A DNA stretch of 64,000 bases from Plumapathes pennacea (lineage: Eukaryota; Cnidaria; Anthozoa; Antipatharia; Myriopathidae): NCBI GenBank assembly GCA_964036295.1, contig OZ038467.1, positions 1,865,501 through 1,929,500 on the forward strand, given 5' to 3'. Both the position numbers and the translations under genes were made by a program. The notes beneath the pieces were generated by a model. That model did no database searches and had not been told where the DNA came from. It was given only the letters and a program-made list of their open reading frames with translations. Shown in pieces: positions 27,201 through 43,421 of this stretch (positions within the stretch are counted from its first letter, which is position 1; every line of letters starts with the position of its first letter).

Positions 27201-28064
27201 TTACCAGAATAACTGCAAAATATAATATGCTGTTTTAATAAATTATTAATGAGTCGCCCTCCCCTCCCCTCCCACTTTCTCCCCTAGGAGTAACAGCACA
27301 CAAATAAAGTGCAAGTTAAACAAAAATACAAGAAACTTCACAAAGAAAAAGTTGCATTCAGAGAGGAAATGCAGTGCTAAGATTTGCGACAGTCGAAAGC
27401 GTTACCTAAGTCCATTTCCTTACAAGAACGAAAACAATCTGAGCGCGCAAAAGTTGCTCCGAGCGACAAGCTGAAGTTGCTATACACAAAATCGGCAAGC
27501 TTCGATTTTCCCAAATATTCCCTGGCATGTTCCATAAGTACAATCTAGTTCTTACCTTCTTCAATCAGGTCTCTTAACAACTCGTGATCCCCTGCTTTAG
27601 CAGCTCGCAACACTGGGGAAAGCGATGAAACTTCCTCCGACCCGAGGGTAATTGCCGTAAGTTTGGGGGATTCCAGGTTGAGCCACTTCCACTCAAAATG
27701 ACCCGAATAAGAACAAGCTGGAGAAACAGGGCTGATACCGCCATTCAAAGTGAGAGATCCGCCAAGAGATCGGGACATCGAATTTTGAAGAAAAGCATTG
27801 TTAGAGGAGCGACTTTTCAGGGTCTTGTAGTGTTTCTGGAGGTACAGCAACGCGAGGTTCAGCGTGTCGCGAAGCTCCGCTGTAGCTTCTTCACACGCTA
27901 ATTTTCCAAGAAATTCCTGGATTATATTGGAGACCTTCTGGAAATCTAGGAATAAGAGATATTGAATGAAATAAATCAAAGGCGTACAACATCAAGTCTT
28001 CTAACATATATTTAAATTTTAGAATCACAAAATGAAATGACTGACCTCGCTTTTTTACCGCCAT
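21250..28064 (-). CDS. Ankyrin-repeat protein with acidic/serine-rich and proline/lysine-rich C-terminal half
   Basis: Twelve minus-strand exons (28046-28064, 27556-27945, 26977-27114, 26258-26331, 25957-26037, 25441-25665, 25199-25274, 24957-25100, 24313-24514, 22946-23756, 21741-22442, 21250-21405) join in phase to 1005 aa. Residues about 1-110 are a helical N-terminal region without a recognised domain. Ankyrin repeats fill about 115-425, shown by motifs such as GRNAVMYAVHGNT, SALHLAAHDNN, TPLHWAAANSS, LTPAMWACHFDQ, QTVIHWAVNRTG, KTVLHIAAEQG and NPLHLAAICGQG. About 450-720 is disordered, Ser/Asp-rich with poly-acidic patches. About 720-1005 is Pro/Gly-rich with a Lys cluster (KKTKDKPKKKKKK) that could be a nuclear localisation signal. 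This architecture suggests a scaffold protein. It resembles inversin/diversin-type or ANKRD55-type scaffolds in layout only, and I do not recognise the orthology group. The first coding exon is only 19 nt. The gene is head to head with COQ5, with 196 bp between. Confidence 0.85.
23980..24243. mobile_element. TACAGTCAAC-ended element with internal tandem repeats
   Basis: Left end TACAGTCAACTCCCTCTTAA, right end GGAGTTGACTGTA. Between them is a tandem array of about 27-28-bp units built on 'acggacacc...aagttggacacctctctt' (five or more units). It lies in intron 9 of the ankyrin gene. Confidence 0.75.
25670..25693. repeat. Poly-A tract next to an ankyrin-gene acceptor
   Basis: On the sense strand this is a poly-T tract ending a few bases before the acceptor of exon 6 (25666), so it also serves as an extreme polypyrimidine tract. 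Confidence 0.75.
26363..26560. mobile_element. MITE, TTAACCC-ended family, copy 3
   Basis: Left end TTAACCCTTTTACTCCCAAG. The interior 'agttatcaaaagctaagttc' matches copy 1. The right end is degraded (gaaggtgagtggaacc). It lies in intron 3 of the ankyrin gene. Confidence 0.65.
26593..26794. repeat. Long near-perfect palindrome built on CATAAG repeats
   Basis: The left arm (AAGCCTTGTCCTCACTAGCG, then GCATAAG repeats, then AGAGAGCGACAGTGGCGACA) is mirrored by the right arm (TGTCGCCACTGTCGCTCTCT, CTTATGC repeats, CGCTAGTGAGGACCAGGCTT). Arms are about 90-96 bp with a loop under 15 bp. The repeat number differs slightly between arms. It lies in intron 3 of the ankyrin gene. Confidence 0.9.
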
Positions 28065-28260
28065 CGATCAAAATTACACCTCGACTATTACTATTCCCAG
28101 ATCGACGGAGTGAGATCGATGATTTGAGAGTTTCTGATCATGGCCTCTCCATGTTTGATTTAGATCCGCCTAGAACATACATCCACCAACGCACAGCCAA
28201 AATGTTGATGTCCCGTTTGACAGTGCCAGCGGCATTCTGGGACTACGAGCTCAATCCAAG
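28065..28260. promoter_or_regulatory. Bidirectional promoter between ankyrin gene and COQ5
   Basis: Only 196 bp separate the two divergent ATGs, so both core promoters must lie here or overlap the first exons. No TATA box is placed correctly for both genes. Confidence 0.6.
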
Positions 28261-31266
<3,006 letters not shown>

Positions 31267-31948
31267 TTTACTGAAACAGCATCAATTTATAGTATAAAAA
31301 ACAAAAAATAAATGGCTTTAAATATAGTGTTGAAGAAAACGTACAATAATACATTATTTTTTATATATACTAAGCAATAGGCCATTTCCAAGATGCCTGT
31401 TGCCTGGTTTATTTCAAAATGAGACCTTGTTTTTTTTTTGTTTTTTTTAAAATGAAAACTAGTTTTATTCACATGTTTATATTCATGCTAATCAAACTCA
31501 TTTTCACAAGAATTGTTTCACACAAGGTTTCATCTTGAAACAGGCAACAGGCATTTCGTAAATGGCTATCTTTAATGCTGATGATATTATATTTTCTGAA
31601 AATATAAAGGTGTCTGGTATACATAATTTTATTTGTTTTCTTTTAATTTCTCCCATAATCTCAGAATCTGCTGCACCAGGATCAGAAAATCAATGGATGA
31701 CTTTCAAACAAAGATTAAAGTCACGTTACACCAAACCCTTAATTTTATTTTTACACCCTGTGATTTTGTCTGATTTGTTCAGTGTACTAGCCTTATTGCC
31801 AGAAGCGTTATTTTCAAAGTAACATTTTTATTCACCTGGCCAACATAACGGTAATAACTACAAAGTAAGGCCAACAAATAAACCACAAACAAACAGATTG
31901 CCACAAGCTGATGTACAGCAACAGGTGGATCTTCATTTCCCAAGGGAG
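31267..31948. other. Spacer between COQ5 and the LC8 pseudogene
   Basis: COQ5 3' end (AATAAA near 31306), a TIR element (31375-31570), and a stretch from about 31630 that is the duplicate of 33705 onward, i.e. former 3' flank of an LC8 gene. No coding exon. Confidence 0.55.
31375..31570. mobile_element. TIR element with GCCTGTTGCCTG arms
   Basis: The left arm 'aggccatttccaagatgcctgttgcctg' is answered on the opposite strand at about 31535-31568 ('caggcaacaggcatttcgtaaatggct'). Total about 195 bp. Related 'catttccaagatgcct...attgcctgtttcaaagtgaggcc' sequence lies at about 6438-6485. Confidence 0.6.
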
Positions 31949-32216
<268 letters not shown>

Positions 32217-34071
32217 CTAGAAAGCAAAGAACAGCAAACAAAACTTTAGCAAATTTGGGTTCCTGTTATAAGTTCATGCTTGAATTTTTTAAATCTCCCA
32301 TGAAAAGGATCTAGACCATGCCTATAATAACAAGGTGGCTTTGGAGGCGATCAATCCAGTTCAAATTTGACCTACCTTTGTCTATGAATAGTTTTCTGCA
32401 GTTCCACAGTGAACTTTTCCACCAAAAACCAACAGTGGCAATACAAAATATTTTATTGGCCAGTACAAATATATGTGTACAAACATATTTAAAATATTCT
32501 AGCTGAGTACAACAATATATATTTACTCCCTTCTCCTGCAAAGTATGGCTCCCTGGCAGGCAGTTTATTTTGCCCATGGTGGGCATGTATTTTAGGGGTG
32601 GCAAATGGTAAAATCCAAGACTCGCCGAGACCCTTGTTTGAAATTCTGAGACCAAGTCTTTAGCAACTTTACAAAAGCCGAAAAACAAAAATGAATCACA
32701 AAAACACAAAACAAGACTTTGTGACTGATATCACAAGGGCTTTAGAGATCATATCCACAAAGTTTCCAAGACCCACAATTTTCCAGGTACCATTTGCCAC
32801 CTTTTATTTTGACTGACATCCAATTTTGACAAAATGTAATTTATGCTCATCTTTGGAAAAAGAATCTGTCAATGGACAGACTGCTATGATCAAAGTGGCA
32901 ACAGAAAATTGACAGTGTACTGTAAGTAGAGTTTGTGCCAAGCTACCAGTTTGCTAGTAATGGGGGAGGAAGGTTGGGTGGGTGGATTTTAGACCAAAAT
33001 GTATGATTTTTCATACCTTATTTCAGAGAGATGTATCCCAAAATAATTATTTGCACCCTATTTCAATCAGGCCAAATACCAAAAACAAAATATGAAATCT
33101 ATTACCCTATTCCATACCAAAAAGCCAACGTCTATACCCTATTTTAGACTAAAGTACTTGGAAATGATACCCTTTCATTACAGCAAATGTTTTATACCGT
33201 GGACCTGAAATTTTGCAAGTCTACATATTTTTTAATTCTATGCTTATCCCATCCAGGGAAATGTATTGCTTTTGTACTCAGTTGGAATATAGACATGTAG
33301 AGTGTATGATAAATAAAATAAAATATAATCTTTGCCTGTTTCAGGACAGCTTTGCTGGATTTAAGTGATAGAAAAGATGCACGGTTTTCTCATGTTAATC
33401 AAGTTATATTTATTTTAAAAAATCTACAGTAAATGAAAGACCAGGTTGGCCCAGCTGGATATGATTAAACATGTGCTAATCTTTAAGGCTGATTATATGA
33501 TACATCTGGTAGAGGGCATGCACTTGTATTGAATTAGTTGTTCAGTGGCCCCGCCCAGGGATGGAGGGTGTACTTCAGACAAGAATAAAAAAACCCTCCT
33601 CACTTAATATGGCACTGGGAATTGAGCCCAACCACTTAGCCACCTAAGTACAGCTTTCCCAATGATTATCTGAAAATACTGAAGGTGTACCCCACTCTGA
33701 GTGTAAGAAAGTTTTTTCATTGTTTAATATTTTCTCCTATAAGCTCGGAATCCGCCGCATCAGGATCAGAAAATCAGCAGTTAAAACAAAGATGAGTTTC
33801 AAACAAATATTATATTCGTGTTTCACCAAGTTCTTCATTTTACTTTTGCACCCTGGGATTTTTCGTTTGACGGTGCCGTTGTTTGTACGCCTCTCCTTCC
33901 TCGCCGGGAGCGCTATTTCTAAAGTATTCCGGCTGGCCAACGTAACTAACTAAAAAAGACAACAAATCACCATGAACAAGCCCCATCGACTCCGATGAGA
34001 GACTTCGCCAGTTCAAGGTGATGTTGTAGTTTCGGTCGGCACAGGCGGATCTTCATTACCCAAGGGAGCGA
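32217..34071. other. Spacer between LC8 copies A and B
   Basis: Former 5' UTR and promoter of copy A (to about 32420). Then comes AT-rich DNA with a degenerate run of 'cccta(t)tt...accaaaat' repeats at about 32990-33180. The COQ5 exon fragment (33332-33398) follows, and from about 33705 the 3' flank of copy B. No intact coding exon. Confidence 0.5.
33332..33398 (+). pseudogene. Fragment of COQ5 last exon
   Basis: The splice acceptor 'tgtttcag' and the following 'gacagctttgctgga...tgatagaa.agatgcacggttttctcatgtta' match the start of COQ5 exon 7 (31157-31215), with a small insertion and substitutions. The frame is broken. It marks the left edge of the segment that was duplicated with LC8. Confidence 0.8.
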
Positions 34072-36052
<1,981 letters not shown>

Positions 36053-36776
36053 CTAGGAAAGCAAAGAACAGCAAACGAAACTTTAGCAAAATTTGGGTTT
36101 CTTGAACGAACGCCGGTAGAGCGTAAATATTAAAGTTACGGGGTATGAACACAGACAAATGACCCAACGCTATAACAATCCAGTGGAAGTTAAAGTTACC
36201 TTGGCTGGAAGTTTTCACAATCAGCTTTCTGCTCTCCACCAAGAAACCTTCTACCTCTTCGCCAAGGTAATCGAATCTGAGATATCACAACACTTCATGT
36301 CGCTTATGTCAACCGCGGATATTTCGGACGCCAACATCTGCGATTCTGATTGGTGGGTTTTAAACAAGCCCAACTTCCTATTGGACAATATTTGCAGCAT
36401 ATTTGGGTGTCCTATATCGAACAACAATCCTTTGCGAGCAGGCAAGGAGAACGTCCCCACTCCACTTGGTAGGAGATATTCACTTTAAACTTTATTCTCA
36501 GTTAAAATGTTGCACCTTTTACCTCTTCAAACTGGCTGCAACACCTGTTTAATTTAAACAGAAATCGTAAGGCAGAATTTTTGAAGTCAAATTATCACAA
36601 AGGAAACATTTCTATTATAGTGCAGGGGGAAGGGTGGGGAGGAAAGCGCTCCCGGCCCTTACAGTTTGAGTGGGGCACCCGCTTATTGTTTGACGACATG
36701 TGCTGTGTGTCTTTCGCCATCGCGAGATAGCAGAGGTTTGCAGTGTGTATTTCTTTACAGATTTTACATTTTCAAA
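36053..36776. promoter_or_regulatory. Divergent promoter region between LC8 copy C and SRSF copy a
   Basis: Holds the LC8 5' UTR intron and UTR exon (to about 36480) and the 5' flank of the SR gene. From about 36505 the sequence is repeated at about 40128 upstream of the second SR gene, which sets the left border of that duplication. A 'ttctttacag' acceptor lies 20 bases before the SR ATG. Confidence 0.55.
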
Positions 36777-38195
36777 ATGATGAACCGAAGCAACAACAAC
36801 GATTGCCGCGTTTACGTGGGCAATCTTCCGTCGGATATTCGAGAGAGAGATCTGGAGGACATATTTTACAAGTACGGGCGCATTGCAGAGATCGACTTGA
36901 AGACCAGACGCGGAAATGGACCACCTTTCGCTTTCGTCGAATTTGAAGACACACGGTTAGTATTTATACCAAATTTATAAGGAAATGTTTTCAAATGTTG
37001 GTTCATTTGTAAACAGATAAGTAAGTTTGTGTAAAAGCGTGCAAATTTACAAACGAGGATACACGGGAAGTTGAAAGGCGGGTTTACGAAAGTGAAACCA
37101 AATGATAATGAGCGGCGAACTGTGCTGAAACGCTTTCCCGTTATGAAGGCATTTTTGTGGTTGTTTTGCTGTGCCGTCCACCCATTTAACCAAAAAAAAA
37201 AAAAAACTTTGTCAAACCTAAAAATAAATAATTTATAGCCCAGCACTGATTTGGGAATCATCTGCAAATCTGTTCTTATCTATACAGTAATAGAAGCAGA
37301 AAAGAAAGAGTGTAAAAAACCAGTAGTTTTACAGCATTGCTGCAAGTCTGTTACTTTCTGGTGACTCCAGTGGAAGTGTTATAAACAACAGGTCTTTGAC
37401 TTTCAACAGAGACGCAGAGGATGCAGTCAGGGGAAGAGACGGTTATGAATTTGATGGCACTGTAATTCGAGTTGAGTTCCCCCGAGGTGGAAGAGAGGGT
37501 GGTGGCCGCAGTGGTGGGGGTGGACGTGGGTATGGGGGAGGCGGTCGAGGAAGAGGTCCACCCCCCAGGCGCTCCGACTTCCGTGTTCTGGTGTCGGGGC
37601 TTCCACCTACTGGAAGCTGGCAAGATTTAAAGGATCACATGCGAGAAGCTGGTGATGTGTTGTTCACTGACGTTTTTAAGGATGGGACAGGTGTTGTGGA
37701 ATATAACCGCCATGAAGACATGAAGTATGCCATCAAACATCTGGATGACTCCAAATTTCGATCACATGAGGTGAGTGAATCATTTCATGCAAAGATTTAA
37801 ATAGCATGTTGACTGGTTTTCAATGGACTGTCAGAAGTAATGATCTATAACAAAATATTTCCTTGCTTTGTTTTTGCATTTGTTGATTTGTCTCTTCAAA
37901 AGTTAATCTTGCAAAATTACTTTGGCTTGTGGTTGGCTAAAATATTCTTTTCTTTCATTATTCTCTCCAGAGTGAGGTTGCCTATATCCGTGTCAAAAAA
38001 GACTGTCCTGGTGGCCTTTCAAGGAGCCGTTCACGATCAAGAAGCAGGTCACCCAGGAGGAGACGAAGCAGGTCGCAATCACGCTCCAGGAGCCCACGCC
38101 GTTCCCCTCCCAGAAGGAGGTCATACTCCAGGTCTCCAAAGAGATCATCAAGCCCAGAATCACCCAGACGCTCAAGATCGCGGTCTCGCTCATAA
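36777..38195 (+). CDS. SRSF1: Serine/arginine-rich splicing factor, SRSF1/SRSF9 type (copy a)
   Basis: Three exons (36777-36955, 37410-37770, 37971-38195) join in phase to 254 aa. RRM1 occupies about 9-83, with RNP2 VYVGNLP and RNP1-type [12 protein letters not shown] Gly/Arg-rich hinge follows (about 90-118). Then comes the pseudo-RRM about 119-195 with the diagnostic heptapeptide SWQDLKD. The tail (about 205-254) is an RS domain of some ten SR/RS dipeptides, ending SRSRSRS. Such proteins bind purine-rich exonic enhancers, recruit U1-70K and U2AF, and shuttle between nucleus and cytoplasm. RRM1 and the [12 protein letters not shown] segment look closer to SRSF9, the tail closer to SRSF1, so it probably descends from their common ancestor. 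The family call is certain; the symbol is approximate. Confidence 0.95.
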
Positions 38196-38362
38196 ACTCT
38201 CATTTTGTTTGCTTTTGGCTATTTTATATGCAAAATGTGTTCATTGTAGTGCTAAAATTGTTATTTACTCATCTTAGTCAAATGCTCACCGAAGTTTGTT
38301 AGTCTTCAATCATACTTCTTTCTAGTCAATAATTTGTACCACTACCTGCATGGAAGTAAAGC

Positions 38363-38598
38363 ACCAGTCATTTTACATTACATTACTTTTTTCCAGATGA
38401 TTTGAGGTGTTCACATGTTGGAAAGGAACACAATGGAATGCGTAGGATTAGGAGAGACATATTGTCATATCAGAGCTACTGGAGTTTCTCCAGGTTCCAG
38501 TAAGGATAAAGGAAACTGGATTATTATGATCTCAGAGTTAGCATGGATGTGGACCCCCAGTGGGATCAGCAAAATAATGATGGTATGCAGAACTTATG
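38363..38598 (+). promoter_or_regulatory. Conserved non-coding block 1 behind SRSF copy a
   Basis: These 236 bp read identically at 42652-42887. The block starts before a strong acceptor-like site (ttttttccag at about 38387-38396) and is rich in GGA triplets (tggaaaggaaca, aatggaatg, aggattaggagagac), the class of motif bound by SRSF1. The likely role is an autoregulatory 3' UTR or poison-exon element; that is inference. Confidence 0.6.
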
Positions 38599-38984
38599 CT
38601 ACAGAAACAGTTTCCCCCAGACTATTTAATCTTCGAGTGCTTCATTTCATCATTTCATTTTTTTTAGAGGAACGATTTAGGTTTCTGTGGCTTGTGACTG
38701 CTTTGAGAATTGGGCACCAGTGGGAGTAAATAGAGTTGCTTTCTAGTACTGAATAGCAAGTGTGAATTGTGTATCCACCGCTGCTGAACAAAACATTGTC
38801 TCAGATGGATGTCTCTCATGTTCAGTCCATTATACCCATTAATTTATGACACTGTGTGAGTTGTGTATTTTGTGCCTTGTCCAGTAATAACTTTTTGGTC
38901 TTCTTGGGTATGGATTCTCACTTCAAACAGCATATAAATATTTTCAAACTGCACCATGCAGACCTTGAATGATTGTTTCATGTT

Positions 38985-39268
38985 CAACTAATTTGGCCCC
39001 CTGTCCAACATGTTATTGATCTGTTTACTTGTCTCGCAATCTTGCAACAGATCTAAGGATTGCAATCCTCAGTGGAGGAGGCAAGGATCCACACTGCACA
39101 TGTGATCACAGGATAGCATAAAATCTAGCAAGTCACTCCTTTACACTTCATCTCAATGGGAATATCAGGATGGAAAGTCAAAATATTGATCTCACATCTG
39201 GACAATGAGCCAGGAATGGATCAGATGATAACAGATTTCAGCAGATAATGTTCTGTCATTTTCTGTTG
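38985..39268 (+). promoter_or_regulatory. Conserved non-coding block 2 behind SRSF copy a
   Basis: These 284 bp read identically at 43422-43705. Includes an acceptor-like 'cttgcaacag' and GGA-rich 'cagtggaggaggcaaggatcc'. No open frame spans it. Confidence 0.6.
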
Positions 39269-39957
39269 TATTTCATGATGAGGGTTGACAGTGGAGGATT
39301 TGAAATTTTTTTTCTTGATGTTCATCTAAAAGCTTCTTGCAGGAGTCTCTGGAACACAAGGAGGAGGTTCATTTTTTGATGGTATGATGCAACATTGCAA
39401 AAGAATCCCTAAATTTAGATTCAGAAACACTGCATATATTCAATTCGAGAAAAATTGCCCAAACCCAATTACCTTCGTGGAGTTATAGTACATCAGAAAA
39501 AATGTTTGCTTTTTTTGACACAATTTATTTTTCACTTGCCCAGTATTATTTTCTTGTTTTTTTTTTTTTTTTCTTTTTTCTATTTTTTTTTGTCTGTTTA
39601 CTAACGGTTGCTTTGCAGGTTTGTCAAGTGATCAAATAATCAAGTTTACTGTTAAATGTTATCGTGATTTTATTGCGTAAATAAAGTTTATTTGAACATT
39701 TGATTGGCAAGTCTTGAATTTTTCTTTCTATGGGTTTAGAAAAAAGGGTGGGTAGGTAGGTAGAAAGAATTAAAATGTTATCAATACAGGAAGTTTACCA
39801 AGCATAGATGCAGGTGGGTTTTATCAGAAAACAGCCTGATTTTTAAAAGTTTTAAATTTCTGTCGTTAAAAAGGCAAAGACCGTAACGGTTGCTTCCCAG
39901 GACTGGACGTGGAGGTCTGGAGACACCGGGTACGCGGAGGTCTGGGACGAGATCAAC

Positions 39958-40131
39958 ATGGCGGGTTGGGGTGACGGAGGATCGCAGTGTTTTCCTTGGC
40001 TTTGCTGATGAAGTTATAGACATAGTCACATATTAATAAAAGTGTAAGATCATAAGGACTTTGTGTCGGTGTTCTGAAGTTTACACAAGGTTTTACATGA
40101 TCTGCAGAAGCCAAGCCCAGAAACTTAGAAA
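39958..40131 (+). pseudogene. Broken copy of FBXO21 exon 1
   Basis: Starts ATGGCGGG like the true exon at 44703 and keeps 'tttgctgatgaagttat.gacat', 'gatcataaggact.tgtgtcggtg' and 'acaaggttttac.tgatctgcag'. Indels and an in-frame TAA break the frame. It ends abruptly at the duplication junction, where SR-gene 5' flank begins. Confidence 0.88.
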
Positions 40132-40406
40132 AAAATATTGCACCTCTTACTCTTCAAACTGATTCCAACACCTGGCAAAACTAAACAGAAAATATAAGGC
40201 AGAGTGTTTGGCGTCAAAATTAACAAAAAGGGAAACATTTTTATTTTGGACCAGGGGGGAAGGGTGGGGTGGAAAGCGCTCCCAGCCCTTGAAGTTTGAG
40301 TGGGGCACCCGCTTATTTTTTGACGCCGTAACGGAAGCGATTTACATCGCGTCCATTGAGTTGAGTTGCACAGTGCTCATTTCTTTACAGATTTTACATT
40401 TTCAAA

Positions 40407-42417
40407 ATGATGAACCGAAACAACAACAACGATTGTCGCGTTTACGTGGGCAATCTTCCGTCGGATATTCGAGAGAGAGATCTGGAGGACATATTTTACA
40501 AGTACGGGCGCATTGCAGAGATCCAATTGAAGACCAGACATGGACCACCTTTCGCTTTCATCGAATTTGAAGATCCACGGTTGGTACTTATTCCCGATTT
40601 ACAAGGAGATGTTGATTTATTTGCAAACAGATAAGCAAGTTAAGTGTGAAAACGTGCGAATTTACAAAGGGGATCAGGGGGCCGGGGTGAGGGAGGGGGG
40701 TCCGTTTGGAGTAGCAAAAGAATGTATGAATATGATGACAGAAAATAATATAAGCAAAAGTAAGTGTTTTTAAACAGCATTTGATAAAAAAGACTCCTTG
40801 CTGTGCTCCAAAATTGTCTGAAAATGCAGGCAATGCCATTTCAGAGACCTAAGACTTCAAAATTTCCGGGGGGAGCATGCCCTTTTACCCTCTAATAGCT
40901 CGCACCTTCGGCGTTCAACCATACTCGATCCCAGCCACCCCCCTTGCAAAAATCCTGGATCCATCCCTGAGGATATACTTGATCGGAGGTCACTTTTGTG
41001 TGACACTATAAGAAAGCCATGTCGGAAGCTGAGCATCTGACAAGTCTGCTACACTAATATGTTATACATGCCAAGACTCCCACATGGGAGCCAAAACTTC
41101 TATTCTCCCACATACGTGACAAAATCTATAAAGAATTTATTGCCAGCACTAATGTGGGAGCCATCTGCAAATCAGTTGTTGTATATTAAAAGAAGGAAAT
41201 ATTCTGGTTGTTTTACGACCTTTTGAATCTTACTGCAAATCTGTCACTTTCCAGTGACCCCAGTGGAAGTTTTGTAAACTGGTCTTTCTTTGACTTTCAA
41301 CAGAGACGCAGAGGATGCAGTCAGGGGAAGAGATGGTTATGAATTTGATGGCACTGTAATTCGTGTTGAGTTCCCCCGAGGTGGAAGAGATGGTCGTGGT
41401 AGGAGTGGAGGTCGTGGGTATGGGGGAGGCGGTCGAGGAAGAGGTCCACCCCCTAGGCGCTCCGACTTTCGTGTTCTGGTGTCTGGGCTTCCGCCTACGG
41501 GAAGCTGGCAAGATTTGAAGGATCACATGCGAGAAGCTGGTGAGGTGTCATTCACTGATGTTTTTAAGGATGGGACAGGTGTTGTGGAATTTAACCGCCG
41601 TGAAGACATGAAGTACGCCATCAAACATCTAGATGACTCCAAATTTCGATCACATGAGGTGAGTTTGAACCATTAGGTGCAAAGATTTATAGCATGTTGA
41701 CTGGCTTTCAATAGACTGTCAGAAGTAATGATCTTTTATTATTAGAGTGCTTTTTGGATGACTGTCGAAAACCAAAACCAAAGCAATAACAGAGCCAATC
41801 GATGAGGCGAGCAAAAACACATCAGACCAATTAGAAATTTGAACAAAACCAAAACCAAAACCAAAACCAAACCCAAGTAATTGCAATTGGTTTTACAAAC
41901 CAATCAGCAGTAGGAGAACACACCATTGCCACTTGCTTTCTTGCATGAGGTTTGATTTTGCTCTTGATTGGCCAAGAATGCTGCTAGAGTTGTTAGGACC
42001 AATCAGAAAGCATAGCAAACACAAAACCAAAGCAATCACACGATTATTTTCGACAGTCATCCAAAAACGGCTCTATTGTGTGTTTGCTTTGTACTTGCAC
42101 TTTCTTCAAAAGCTAAAATTGCTTTGGATTGTGGTTGGTTAAAATGGTGCTTCTTTTAACCTCTGTGATTGGTGCTGCTCAAAAGTCAGCTGAAAACTAT
42201 TCTATACAGTGTATAGTTCAGGAGTTATCCACAGGTACATGGAGAACTGAACCACCAATCATTCTCTCTCCAGGGTGAAGTTGCCTACATCCGGGTTAAG
42301 AATGACTCTCCTGGTGGTCGTTCAAGAAGCAGGTCACGATCAAGAAGCAGGTCACCCAGGAGGAGACGAAGCAGGTCACAATCACGCTCCAAGAGCCCGC
42401 GCCACTCCCCTCCCTGA
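40407..42417 (+). CDS. SRSF1/SRSF9-type splicing factor with shortened RS tail (copy b)
   Basis: Three exons (40407-40579, 41304-41658, 42274-42417) join in phase to 223 aa. RRM1, Gly/Arg hinge and pseudo-RRM (SWQDLKD present) are intact. Two residues are lost in RRM1 (KTRHGPPF where copy a has [10 protein letters not shown]) and two in the hinge. A stop at 42415-42417 (TGA where copy a has AGA in a PPRRRS context) cuts the RS domain to about half. The DNA beyond still reads in frame as RS-like codons, so the stop is recent. A CCAAT-rich MITE (41753-42075) sits in intron 2. The protein could still act like SRSF9, whose tail is short, or be decaying. The coding frame is otherwise undamaged. 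Confidence 0.88.
41753..42075. mobile_element. CCAAT-rich MITE with TA ends, copy 3
   Basis: TA-GAGTGCTTTTTGGATGACTG at the left, CAGTCATCCAAAAACGGCTC-TA at the right, 323 bp. Absent from the matching intron of SRSF copy a, so it was inserted after the duplication (or lost cleanly from copy a). Confidence 0.85.
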
Positions 42418-42651
42418 AAGAGGTCTTACTCCAGGTCTCCAAAGAGATTGTCAAGCCCAGAATCACCCAAACACTCCACAGATGGCAGTCTCCCCATAAA
42501 CTCTCATTTTGTTTGGTTTTCAAAATATGTTCCTTTGGGATAATATTGTTATTTACTCGTCTTAGTCAGATGTTCACCAAAGTTTGTTAGTCTTCAATCA
42601 TGCTTCTTGCTAGTCAATATTTTTGTACCACTACCTGCAAGGAAGCAAACC

Positions 42652-42887
42652 ACCAGTCATTTTACATTACATTACTTTTTTCCAGATGATTTGAGGTGTT
42701 CACATGTTGGAAAGGAACACAATGGAATGCGTAGGATTAGGAGAGACATATTGTCATATCAGAGCTACTGGAGTTTCTCCAGGTTCCAGTAAGGATAAAG
42801 GAAACTGGATTATTATGATCTCAGAGTTAGCATGGATGTGGACCCCCAGTGGGATCAGCAAAATAATGATGGTATGCAGAACTTATG
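42652..42887 (+). promoter_or_regulatory. Conserved non-coding block 1 behind SRSF copy b
   Basis: Identical by eye to 38363-38598, while the flanking sequence and the coding exons of the two paralogues carry substitutions and indels. Confidence 0.6.
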
Positions 42888-43421
42888 TTATAGAAAGAGT
42901 TCCACTATGTTTTCTTTTAGTGGTTTAGTTCATCATTTTTTTTAGAAGAACAATTTAGGCTTTTGTGGCTTGTGACCGTTGCAAGGGAATTGCTTAAGAA
43001 GTCAGATTGGCACCAGTGGGAGCAAAAAGAGTTGCTTTCTAGTACTGAATAGCAAGTGTGAACTGTGTATCCACAGCTGAACAAAACATACCATTGTCTC
43101 AGATGGATGTCTTGCATGTTGAGTCCATTATATTCAGTAATTTATGGCACTGCGTGAGTCATCTTTTTAGTGTCTTGTCTGGTAATAATTTTTTGGGCTT
43201 CTTGAGTATGGATTCTTACTTCAAACAGCATAGAAAGTTGTTGTGGGGTTTCAACTGGGAGATGTTTGTTCCCCCACAATGTAAAATGGCCTAAAAATGC
43301 ATAGGTCCCATTCCACACATTAAATCTGTCATTTGACACAAGTGTTGTTGGAAGCAAAAGAAGTATTTTAAGTATTTTCATAATGCACAATAAAGACCCT
43401 CTGAATGATTGTTTGTCTTTA

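Larger units (their letters stand above)
38196..40406. other. 3' region of SRSF copy a and duplication junction
   Basis: Contains two blocks identical to the region behind copy b (38363-38598 and 38985-39268), an AATAAA near 39680 that could end the transcript, a broken FBXO21 first exon (39958-40131), and from 40128 the duplicated 5' flank of the SR gene. Confidence 0.7.

Noticed and set aside
36159-36488. 109-codon open frame on the plus strand between LC8 copy C and SRSF copy a
   Set aside because: It lies antisense over the LC8 5' UTR exon, has no family resemblance, and lacks a counterpart in the duplicated regions.
36666-36776. In-frame N-terminal extension of SRSF copy a
   Set aside because: A strong acceptor (ttctttacag) lies between it and the ATG, and copy b shows no matching extension, so this is 5' UTR or intron.
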